A DNA stretch of 5,067 nucleotides, taken from the NCBI GenBank assembly GCA_946480995.1, contig CAMLMF010000225.1:1-5067 (forward strand), read 5' to 3'. The first letter of the stretch is position 1, and the number at the start of each line of letters is the position of its first letter. The notes below the pieces were generated by a model that was given only the letters and a program-made list of their open reading frames with translations, ran no database searches and was not told the origin of the DNA. Shown here one piece after another: positions 1 through 4,987 of the stretch. The position numbers and the translations under genes were made by a program. The DNA is from an uncultured Bdellovibrio sp. (lineage in GTDB: Bacteria > Bdellovibrionota > Bdellovibrionia > Bdellovibrionales > Bdellovibrionaceae).

Positions 1-267
1 AGAGCTTTGTTAAAATATCGTTATCCAGAAAAAGGACAAACGACAAAGCGGGAATACGAAAGAATTGAATTAAAGTCTATCGAGGACATGGAATCGCAAA
101 TGAGTCTGGGCGCGACGATTAAGCGCACGATGAAAAAAGTGCGTTCGCAGTACAATGATCCGCAAGAACAGCAAGAAGCCGCAGCAAAAGAAGAAAAAGC
201 CCATGCTGAAAAGAATCCTTCAGGTGGAAATCCCGGCCTTACGGATGCAGTTATTTTAAAAAAGTAA
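1..267 (+). CDS. C-terminal part of an unidentified charged protein (5' end outside window)
   Basis: The reading frame is open from the first base of the window (codons aga gct ttg) to a TAA at 265-267. A TTG at position 7 could formally start it, but nothing upstream is visible to act as a ribosome site, so I read this as the end of a longer gene. The visible part begins with a beta-like stretch (LLKYRYPEKGQ) and continues into a Lys/Glu/Gln/Ala-rich, probably helical and disordered tail that ends GLTDAVILKK. The opening strand is faintly reminiscent of the C-terminal beta region of von Willebrand factor A (YfbK-like) proteins, but that is only an impression and I do not assign a family. There are no cysteines, signal peptide or membrane segment in the visible part. 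Confidence 0.6.
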   Translation, partial: RALLKYRYPEKGQTTKREYERIELKSIEDMESQMSLGATIKRTMKKVRSQYNDPQEQQEAAAKEEKAHAEKNPSGGNPGLTDAVILKK

Positions 268-290
268 ATCAACTTGACGAAAAGTACGAT

Positions 291-307
291 TGCTGAGAAT
301 CTCAGCA
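291..307. promoter_or_regulatory. 7-bp palindrome, possible operator or small hairpin
   Basis: TGCTGAG-AAT-CTCAGCA is a perfect 7-bp inverted repeat with a 3-nt centre. It lies 24 nt after the stop of the preceding gene. A T-run does not follow it, so it is a poor intrinsic terminator. A TTGACG (274-279, 5/6 match to the sigma70 -35 box) lies upstream, and GAGAAT (295-300) inside the palindrome is a weak -10 at a short 15-bp spacing. An operator over a promoter that feeds the micro-ORF and rsgA is therefore possible but unproven. Confidence 0.35.
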
Positions 308-333
308 CATCAATCCCAAACTTAGGAGGGCCT

Positions 334-387
334 ATGATTGCAAATATCGTTAAATCAAACCACAGCTCCCTGGGTTTTCAGTTCTAA
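334..387 (+). CDS. candidate 17-aa micro-ORF upstream of rsgA
   Basis: An ATG at 334 follows a full AGGAGG Shine-Dalgarno (324-329) with a 4-nt gap, the strongest ribosome site in the window. The ORF reads MIANIVKSNHSSLGFQF and ends in TAA, with a second in-frame TAA two codons later. It ends 72 nt before the rsgA start and lies on the same strand. It could be a leader peptide, a tiny independent protein, or the remnant of a decayed gene that kept its ribosome site. The peptide has no run of one amino acid that would suggest classical attenuation, and no membrane segment. Only the ribosome site argues for translation; the coding stretch is too short for codon statistics. The following 388-459 is AT-rich and shows no promoter I would defend. 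Confidence 0.4.
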   Translation: MIANIVKSNHSSLGFQF

Positions 388-459
388 TTATAAAATACAT
401 ATAGTTTTCTAAATCCCACGGGGCTTCTTTATTAATTAATTTAATTTTGGAGTTTTCAC

Positions 460-1542
460 GTGAATTTAAATTGGCAACATTCCCAATGGGGATGGCAGTT
501 ATTTTTTGAACAACAGTTACAAGAAAGTGATCAGGCATTGTCCGTGGCCAGAGTCCTCGGGCAAGAGCGTGATCTATATAAGTTAATACTAAGCGATGAC
601 AGCGTGATCAGTGCGCAAGTGTCAGGACGATTTCGGCACGAGCATGAAGGCTCTTGGGGGGCCTTTCCGGCCGTGGGTGACTGGGTGCTTTGTTCGGGGG
701 AGGCTCATCAGGAGCGTGCCCTCATTCACAAAGTGCTTGATCGCCGCACGTCGTTTTATCGCAAAGATCCCGCTAAAGGGGTGCAAGTGGTGGCGACGAA
801 TATCGATACGGTGTTCGTGGTGACCTCAATGAATCGCGATTTGAACTTTAAACGCTTGGATCGGTATTTAAGTATGGTGTGGGACAGTGGCGCTTTACCA
901 GTTGTCGTTTTAAGCAAGCAAGACTTGGTCGAAAACCCTGAAGAGGTTTTGCAAGAGTTGGCAGAGCGCTATCCTGGGGTGCCCGTGCATGGCGTGAGTG
1001 TTTTGGATGCGAGCACCTGCGAAGTTTTAAAAACCTATCTGCAACCCGGAAAAACCGTCGTGCTTTTAGGTTCTTCGGGTGTGGGTAAATCAACACTGAC
1101 GAATTTCTTTATGGGGAACGAGGTCGCGGCGACGCAAAACGTGCGCGAAGATGATGATCGCGGACGTCACACGACAACTTCGCGTTCGTTGTATCGCTTG
1201 GCCGAAGGTGCATTACTGATGGATACGCCCGGCATGCGACAGTTGGCGTTGGTCGACCAAGAAGATGGTGTGCAGGAACTTTTTGACGACATCATTCAGC
1301 TGCAGCAGAACTGTAAATTCCGCGATTGCAGTCATCTCAGCGAACCGGGGTGTGCAGTTCAGGCGGCTCTTGATGAGGGTGTGATAGAGGCCGATCGTTG
1401 GGACAGCTTCTTGAAGTTGCAGCGAGAAGTCTCATATCAAGACCGCCGCGAGGATAGGCAGAAGATGGCTGAAGAAAAAAACAAGTGGAAAAAGCTCACG
1501 CAGAACATGCGCGCGCGTGTGAAAGATAAAGGCCGGGGATAA
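460..1542 (+). CDS. rsgA: ribosome small subunit-dependent GTPase A (RsgA/YjeQ)
   Basis: A 360-aa cytoplasmic GTPase, close to the E. coli protein (350 aa). The family binds the late 30S subunit and uses GTP hydrolysis to check and complete its maturation. The N-terminal OB-fold spans about residues 28-95 (PAVGDWV at 70-76). The GTPase domain shows the circular permutation typical of the family: G4 SKQD (152-155, in place of the usual NKxD), G5 region around 178-181, then the P-loop GSSGVGKS (204-211), G2 within RGRHTTT (234-240) and G3 DTPG (255-258). The zinc knuckle follows with C285, C290, H292 and C298 (C-x4-C-x-H-x5-C), then a basic helical tail. The start is GTG at 460, with GGAG (449-452) 7 nt upstream. 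The extended N-terminus (WGWQLFFEQQL...) and the VREDDDRGRHTTT form resemble an RsgA subgroup often found as a second copy, so a paralogue elsewhere in the genome is possible. The family is certain. Confidence 0.97.
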   Translation: MNLNWQHSQWGWQLFFEQQLQESDQALSVARVLGQERDLYKLILSDDSVISAQVSGRFRHEHEGSWGAFPAVGDWVLCSGEAHQERALIHKVLDRRTSFYRKDPAKGVQVVATNIDTVFVVTSMNRDLNFKRLDRYLSMVWDSGALPVVVLSKQDLVENPEEVLQELAERYPGVPVHGVSVLDASTCEVLKTYLQPGKTVVLLGSSGVGKSTLTNFFMGNEVAATQNVREDDDRGRHTTTSRSLYRLAEGALLMDTPGMRQLALVDQEDGVQELFDDIIQLQQNCKFRDCSHLSEPGCAVQAALDEGVIEADRWDSFLKLQREVSYQDRREDRQKMAEEKNKWKKLTQNMRARVKDKGRG

Positions 1543-1557
1543 CCCGGTCTTTGTCTT
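1528..1557 (+). terminator. hairpin terminator at the end of rsgA
   Basis: AAAGGCCGGG (1528-1537) pairs with CCCGGTCTTT (1543-1552): ten pairs, one of them G-U, around a 5-nt loop GATAA. The 3' arm is T-rich and is followed by GTCTT, giving a broken rather than clean T-tract. The rsgA stop codon TAA (1540-1542) sits in the loop. The A-rich 5' arm means it could also work weakly on the opposite strand. Confidence 0.6.
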
Positions 1558-1583
1558 ACCTTGAGACAGCCCCCGGCGGGCCT

Positions 1584-1612
1584 TTGGAAACTGGCAAAAT
1601 ACCTGCTAAACT
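1584..1612 (+). promoter_or_regulatory. possible sigma70 promoter for the BamE-like lipoprotein gene
   Basis: TTGGAA (1584-1589) and TAAACT (1607-1612) are separated by 17 bp, each a 4/6 match, and a TGC just before the -10 gives an extended -10 element. Transcription would begin near 1618-1620, about a dozen bases before the chosen ATG. That fits the ribosome site at 1622-1628 and argues against the in-frame TTG at 1616 as start. A short GC-rich hairpin (about 1570-1582) lies just upstream. Confidence 0.35.
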
Positions 1613-1630
1613 GGTTTGAATGGGGGAGCT

Positions 1631-2065
1631 ATGCTGCGAGTTCAAGTCATTCTGATGATCTTGGTCGGTTTGCTTATGAGTGCATGTCAGACTTCGATGC
1701 TGAAGCAATTTTCAGAGCTTAAACCGGGCATGGAAAAAGATGACGTCTTAAATCTGATGGGCTCCCCAAATCAAACACAAAGATTTCATGGTAAGGATCG
1801 TTGGAAATACGTTTTCTATGATCAGCGCATTCGTTTTGAAAAAGAGATTCAATTTTTCGAGGGCAGCGCCGTTTATATCGGAGACCCTTGGCAGCCAGAG
1901 GCTTCACAAACAGCCTCTGCGATGGACTCTATCAACGAAGAAAGAAATAAAGTTTTAGATGCTCAGGTCGAACAAGATCGCGCGACTCGTAAGCAAATTT
2001 TCCAAGAGGAAACTAAGCCAGACACCAAAGTTCGTTACGTGCCTACCTTCGTACCTATTCAATAA
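1631..2065 (+). CDS. small lipoprotein with BamE/SmpA/OmlA-like domain
   Basis: A 144-aa predicted lipoprotein. The signal peptide has a hydrophobic core (VILMILVGLL) and a lipobox-like LMSAC with Cys19 as the lipidation site. Met at -3 is less usual, and Gln at +2 favours the outer membrane. Residues about 27-83 carry the SmpA/OmlA pattern: LKPGM (30-34), a DDV turn, LMGSPNQ (42-48), then W58-K-Y-V-F-Y and a beta hairpin ending in VYIGDPW. In BamE this fold helps the beta-barrel assembly machine, but many stand-alone relatives exist, so a BamE role is not claimed. The C-terminal third is charged and probably helical (SINEERNKVLDAQVEQD), longer than in minimal BamE. ATG 1631 is chosen over TTG 1616 because GGGGGAG (1622-1628) lies directly before it and the signal peptide starts there, although the gap to GGAG is short (2 nt). 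The 3' end overlaps the opposite gene by 11 nt. Confidence 0.75.
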   Translation: MLRVQVILMILVGLLMSACQTSMLKQFSELKPGMEKDDVLNLMGSPNQTQRFHGKDRWKYVFYDQRIRFEKEIQFFEGSAVYIGDPWQPEASQTASAMDSINEERNKVLDAQVEQDRATRKQIFQEETKPDTKVRYVPTFVPIQ

Positions 2066-2753
2066 TGTCGGCAGCTTTTAAATACAAAGGTTGCCCTAGA
2101 ATCGAAATAACTTCATAGCCATTGACCTGCAAAACATCTTCGCTGGTTTTGCCATAAAGTTTTACGCCGACCAAAACCCATTCCGTCGGCCAAAACTCGA
2201 CGACATTTCTGAAGTAAATGCTGATCTTGCCTTGATCGTACGGCAGGGAACTTGTGAACTCGAATTGTTGCACGGGACTATTAAGAATTTTTCCCCACGG
2301 CACTGGCAAGGCTTCCAGATGATTTTGATCGGGGCTTGTCGCGCAAGGGCCGCGCACGATCATGTGCGGAATTTCTCCAGAAAAAGCGACACCTTCTGCG
2401 GCAAAAATAAAATCTATAGTCGGATAAAGATCGCACACAGGTACTGTGGCCCCACGAGCATCCTTCATTAGAAAAAGTCCCAAGCGTACGCCAGGATTTC
2501 CTTGCGTTGAAGTGACTACGGCGTCTTTGAGCAATTGGTATTTGAAGGCTCTTTTAAACTCTTCGGGGGTTGATTCGGACAGATCTTTATCGGCACTGAC
2601 AGAATATTTTTCTGTGGAGCCATCTTGCGAAGCAATTTTGCGATTTTGCGTGAAGTGATTTTCGGCAAGCATCACGCTGAAATGAATTCCAATCAAGACA
2701 AGAATGACTGTTAAAGTGCGCACCGGTTTTTTGTAGGCCATTTTCTTTTTCAT
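2055..2753 (-). CDS. membrane-anchored or secreted protein of unknown function, partner of the matrixin
   Basis: A 232-aa protein that I do not recognise. A lysine-rich N-terminus (MKKKMAYKKPVR) is followed by a hydrophobic segment (residues 14-30, ending VMLA), so it is either a signal anchor or a cleavable signal peptide; most of the chain then lies outside the cytoplasm. Residues 31-65 are polar and probably flexible. The rest looks like a beta-rich globular domain with two cysteines (107 and 137) that could form a disulfide, and an aromatic-rich end (IYFRNVVEFWPTEW, about 179-192). ATG 2753 lies one nucleotide after the TAA of the upstream metalloprotease and has no convincing Shine-Dalgarno of its own, so translational coupling is likely. 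An in-frame ATG at 2789 would add 12 residues inside the protease gene but would spoil the N-terminal signal pattern; ATG 2741 is a shorter alternative. The context suggests an envelope job linked to the protease (inhibitor, chaperone or co-factor), which is inference only. Confidence 0.75.
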   Translation of the reverse strand: MKKKMAYKKPVRTLTVILVLIGIHFSVMLAENHFTQNRKIASQDGSTEKYSVSADKDLSESTPEEFKRAFKYQLLKDAVVTSTQGNPGVRLGLFLMKDARGATVPVCDLYPTIDFIFAAEGVAFSGEIPHMIVRGPCATSPDQNHLEALPVPWGKILNSPVQQFEFTSSLPYDQGKISIYFRNVVEFWPTEWVLVGVKLYGKTSEDVLQVNGYEVISILGQPLYLKAADIIE

Positions 2754-2754
2754 C

Positions 2755-3393
2755 TTAGTACTCGCACTTAATGGTTTCGCGATCCGCATCTGTTAAGTCA
2801 GAGCGAATCGCGGCCCCTTGTAAAGTTGCCCACATTACACTCGGCACGGTACTGCGATGTTTCAGTCCCAGCACGTGTCCTAATTCGTGAATCAGCAGGC
2901 TTTCTAAATGAATATCATTAGAGTTCTGTGGCTTATCTATAAAGAAATTAAAGTACTTGGCGTCAACAATCACATCGGACTCATAAAGAGCATTGCCTTG
3001 CCAGTACAGGTTCGTTAAGGCCTGCATACTTTTTTGTGCTTCAGGCCAATCTTGCATCCAATGCACAGTGCTGATTAAGTTTTTTTCAGCTTTATTCGGA
3101 GATTCCGCATCGCCCGCAGCGAAATTAATCAGAGTCATACCGGCTACGTCATTCCAGTGTTGAGCTGCTTTTTTTAATGTATCTTCATATTCCGTTGGAA
3201 ATGTCGGATGAATCTTAAGAGTCACAGGAATATTTTTTTTCCAGGATACGCGTTGCCCGTAAGAATTTTGCACAAAACCGCAGTCACTCTGTGAAGCCGT
3301 TGCTAAATAATTGTCATCGGCAGGCCCCAAAGTAGGTCCGCGTTCGCACGCACACAGAGCGAAAATAATTAAGATTATAAAGTGTTTGGGCAT
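2755..3393 (-). CDS. matrixin-type zinc metalloprotease, predicted lipoprotein
   Basis: A 212-aa extracytoplasmic zinc endopeptidase of the metzincin (matrixin, peptidase M10-like) fold. The zinc site is fully present as HELGHVLGLKH (169-179): ligands H169, H173 and H179, catalytic E170, and the glycine that starts the metzincin turn. A Met-turn follows at SVMW (M187). Upstream, the order W80 (KKAAQHWNDVAGM), the central beta region and the D-V-I-V-D stretch before the active-site helix fit a small catalytic domain without hemopexin or other accessory domains. The N-terminus is a short signal peptide (IILIIFAL) with a lipobox LCAC and Cys16 as the acylated residue, so there is no obvious prodomain. 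Cys38 and Cys210 near the two ends could form a disulfide. The start is ATG 3393, chosen for the signal peptide; its ribosome site is weak. Substrate unknown. It heads a two-gene unit with the following membrane protein. Confidence 0.88.
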   Translation of the reverse strand: MPKHFIILIIFALCACERGPTLGPADDNYLATASQSDCGFVQNSYGQRVSWKKNIPVTLKIHPTFPTEYEDTLKKAAQHWNDVAGMTLINFAAGDAESPNKAEKNLISTVHWMQDWPEAQKSMQALTNLYWQGNALYESDVIVDAKYFNFFIDKPQNSNDIHLESLLIHELGHVLGLKHRSTVPSVMWATLQGAAIRSDLTDADRETIKCEY

Positions 3394-3444
3394 CTTTGCC
3401 AGTTTACACGAATTTACTTATATTTTCCTGAATGCATGGCAAAG
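3394..3444. repeat. 8-bp inverted repeat flanking the divergent promoter region
   Basis: CTTTGCCA (3394-3401) is repeated as its exact complement TGGCAAAG (3437-3444). The centres lie 43 bp apart, about four helical turns, with the -10 box(es) in the middle at 3417-3424. The left arm contains the plus-strand -35 box and the right arm offers the same TTGCCA to the minus strand, though only 14 bp from the TATAAG. Such an arrangement suits paired operators or mirrored promoter elements, but an 8-bp match can also arise by chance. Confidence 0.4.
3396..3424 (+). promoter_or_regulatory. sigma70-like promoter for the 281-aa secreted protein gene
   Basis: TTGCCA (3396-3401) and TATATT (3419-3424), each a 5/6 match, are separated by exactly 17 bp, which makes this the best promoter match in the window. 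Transcription would begin around 3431, giving a leader of about 110 nt before ATG 3541. The -35 box lies two bases from the start codon of the divergent metalloprotease gene, so the two transcription units must share this DNA. On the other strand TATAAG (3422-3417) is a possible -10, with only a weak -35 at proper spacing. Confidence 0.55.
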
Positions 3445-3454
3445 CTCGACCAAA

Positions 3455-3476
3455 GGGCGGCCCCCGGCTTGCCGCC
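3455..3476 (+). other. GC-rich hairpin in the 5' leader of the 281-aa gene
   Basis: GGCGG (3456-3460) can pair with CCGCC (3472-3476) across an 11-nt C/G-rich loop. The stretch is strikingly GC-rich inside an AT-rich leader, and no T-run follows. A second small hairpin, CGGAC-ATT-GTCCG (3525-3537), sits just before the chosen ATG and would partly cover the nearby AGGCGG. Both could affect translation; neither matches a riboswitch I know. Confidence 0.3.
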
Positions 3477-3540
3477 GCACATACAAAATCAACTTAATTT
3501 TGTTTGCATTTTGGCTTTCTTAGGCGGACATTGTCCGTTG

Positions 3541-4386
3541 ATGGCTATCGGCTTAATTTTTTCTTTTCTTTTAAATACGTGGCAGAGCGTTCCCGGGATA
3601 AATGCCTGGGCCGACGAGCATTTAGGCGGCGTCGACCTGGTTATTTCTCAAATTAAAAAAGAGGAACAAATTCTTTGTACGTTAGAACATCAACATCTAT
3701 TGGCCTATGATGCCCGATGGAAAAAAAGTGAGAACTTAAAAGTTCCGAAAGAATGCCAAGAGCACGGCAAATTGGGCGAAAACCTTGAGTTGATTGAGTA
3801 TCGCAGCGAAAGCTTGGCTTCGCCGGAAAAAAAGACAGCGTGGAATCACAAAGTCGACATTAATCTAAAAGGGCTTCCAGCATTTACGTTGTTCGTGCGC
3901 GCCGACGGAAAATATGTAGGGGCGCATTCTACGGCGGGTTGGTCGATGTGGGTCGAGCGAAAGACTGGATCTGTGCGCTATGAATGGATAGACTCGCAAA
4001 AGACTTGTCATTTTCGTTTAAAGGCCAAAGGTCTTATTAATCCGATAAAGGGTACGATGGCAAAACTGACTTCATTGGAAGCTCTTTTCGTTCATCAGGA
4101 CGCGGGCAAGCTAAAAAAGGCTTTGTTTGTGACTGAAGACCAGCGGGGCGCACGTCACACGGCCTATCTTCGCGAAGGGGAAACTTGGGCAAAGAGTACA
4201 GATAAGTGCACTCGTCAAAAAATTTGCAAAGGGCCTTTAGCAATCTCTTTTGAAGAAAATCGTCTAGCCGCTTTTAGCAATGTTTCCGACAAAAGTTATC
4301 AAGAGTTTATTGAAAAAGGCCATCCCCTGGCCTTTCGCAAAATTAGTTTAGAAGAGCTTGTGCCACCAACGGATCGGTTTCGTTAA
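3541..4386 (+). CDS. secreted protein of unknown function, 281 aa
   Basis: I do not recognise a family. From ATG 3541 the chain begins with a hydrophobic segment (IGLIFSFLL) and a typical signal peptidase I site NAWA|DE (cleavage after residue 24), predicting an exported soluble protein. The mature part has a mixed, beta-leaning pattern with five cysteines (46, 72, 156, 223, 229). Aromatic stretches such as STAGWSMWVER (130-140) and VRYEWID (145-151) stand out. The C-terminus is hydrophilic and there is no second membrane segment. The start is uncertain: the frame is open well upstream. ATG 3436 would add 35 residues including rare codons (AGG, CCC, ATA) and a second hydrophobic run; TTG 3511 is another option. 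No start has a clean Shine-Dalgarno; AGGCGG (3522-3527) is 13 nt from ATG 3541 and 10 nt from TTG 3538. The signal cleavage site is the same for all of them. Confidence 0.75.
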   Translation: MAIGLIFSFLLNTWQSVPGINAWADEHLGGVDLVISQIKKEEQILCTLEHQHLLAYDARWKKSENLKVPKECQEHGKLGENLELIEYRSESLASPEKKTAWNHKVDINLKGLPAFTLFVRADGKYVGAHSTAGWSMWVERKTGSVRYEWIDSQKTCHFRLKAKGLINPIKGTMAKLTSLEALFVHQDAGKLKKALFVTEDQRGARHTAYLREGETWAKSTDKCTRQKICKGPLAISFEENRLAAFSNVSDKSYQEFIEKGHPLAFRKISLEELVPPTDRFR

Positions 4387-4388
4387 GC

Positions 4389-4904
4389 TTAGTCTTGAAA
4401 ATCAGCAATCGCGTCTTCGTCACGGAAGAAAGTTGTTAAGGCCGGCGAAATCCAAGTGCTTTCACTGATAGAACCTTGGTCGCAATCTTTAAGGCTGTCC
4501 TCATTTTCAGAATCGTATTCGCAAGTTTCGGTATTCCAAGCCTTCTGTGAATAGGAGATTCTGTAGCCGATAAGTTTTTTATTTTTGAAGACAGCCACGA
4601 CACTGTCTAGAACAGTTTTTCCATCAGAAATATAAGGTCCTTCAAGAACAGTGTCCATCCACACGTAAGCTTGCTTGTTCGCAATTCGTTTAAACTCTGC
4701 AACTTCTGAGGGTTTAAAAGTCGTTTTCTGGCCGTCGCTGTATATTTCCTGCGATGTGAAAACTCCTGGTTCGCATTCGCCGTAACTGCAAACTTGTGCG
4801 GCCTCGTTGATTTGTTTTTGAAACTGGACAGCGTCAGGACCGTATTCATCAGCGTGTGCTGTAAAAGGAAGGGTGATAGCTGCTAAAAGTATTAAAATTT
4901 TCAT
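4389..4904 (-). CDS. secreted acidic protein of unknown function, 171 aa
   Basis: I do not recognise a family. The N-terminus is a textbook signal peptide (MKILILLAAITLPFTAHA) with an AHA|DE cleavage site after residue 18, so the mature protein of about 153 residues is periplasmic or secreted. It has two cysteine pairs, C39/C44 (C-x4-C) and C128/C141, plausibly disulfides. The middle (about 95-125, SVVAVFKNKKLIGYRISYS) reads as beta strands of a compact domain, while the C-terminus is strongly acidic (RDEDAIADFQD). The start is well supported by GGAG (4914-4911) 6 nt before the ATG. It lies downstream of the acyl-CoA synthetase-like gene in the same direction, but 83 nt away and behind an inverted repeat, so it probably has its own promoter. 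Its stop is 2 nt from that of the convergent gene. Confidence 0.8.
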   Translation of the reverse strand: MKILILLAAITLPFTAHADEYGPDAVQFQKQINEAAQVCSYGECEPGVFTSQEIYSDGQKTTFKPSEVAEFKRIANKQAYVWMDTVLEGPYISDGKTVLDSVVAVFKNKKLIGYRISYSQKAWNTETCEYDSENEDSLKDCDQGSISESTWISPALTTFFRDEDAIADFQD

Positions 4905-4918
4905 GTGTGTCTCCGATG

Positions 4919-4938
4919 GGCGCAGATATACATGCGCC
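4919..4938. promoter_or_regulatory. 6-bp inverted repeat upstream of the 171-aa gene
   Basis: GGCGCA (4919-4924) and TGCGCC (4933-4938) form a perfect inverted repeat around an 8-nt AT-rich centre. On the minus strand the centre reads TGTATATC, which holds a possible -10 (TATATC, 4930-4925), but there is no good -35 at 16-18 bp. It is either an operator over the promoter or a hairpin in the messenger just before the Shine-Dalgarno at 4914-4911. Confidence 0.35.
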
Positions 4939-4987
4939 TTAGGTTCACACGAAATTCATAAAACTCATGTTATTATGCACGCCCCTA

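Noticed and set aside
21..308. Open frame of 95 codons on the minus strand with a hydrophobic start
   Set aside because: It is the antisense of the Lys/Glu/Ala-rich tail encoded on the plus strand, which automatically yields Phe/Leu/Ser/Ala-rich translation; no ribosome site is present.
350..538. Minus-strand frame of 62 codons ending in an apparently protein-like stretch
   Set aside because: It begins inside rsgA on the opposite strand, has no ribosome site and otherwise covers AT-rich intergenic DNA.
1569..1586. Similarity between the GC-rich patch before the lipoprotein gene and the one at 3450-3475, suggesting a dispersed repeat
   Set aside because: Only a nine-base core (GCCCCCGGC) and loose flanks agree; this is not enough to call a repeat family.
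1616..1630. TTG start giving a five-residue longer lipoprotein
   Set aside because: No ribosome site precedes it, it would coincide with the predicted transcription start, and the ATG at 1631 has GGGGGAG before it and begins the signal peptide.
2232..2658. Two plus-strand frames (79 and 70 codons) opposite the 232-aa gene
   Set aside because: They overlap each other and lie inside a gene with clear protein features on the other strand; no ribosome sites.
4607..4849. Minus-strand frame of 80 codons inside the 171-aa gene
   Set aside because: It is an alternative frame of a gene that has a signal peptide and a good ribosome site; its own start lacks one.
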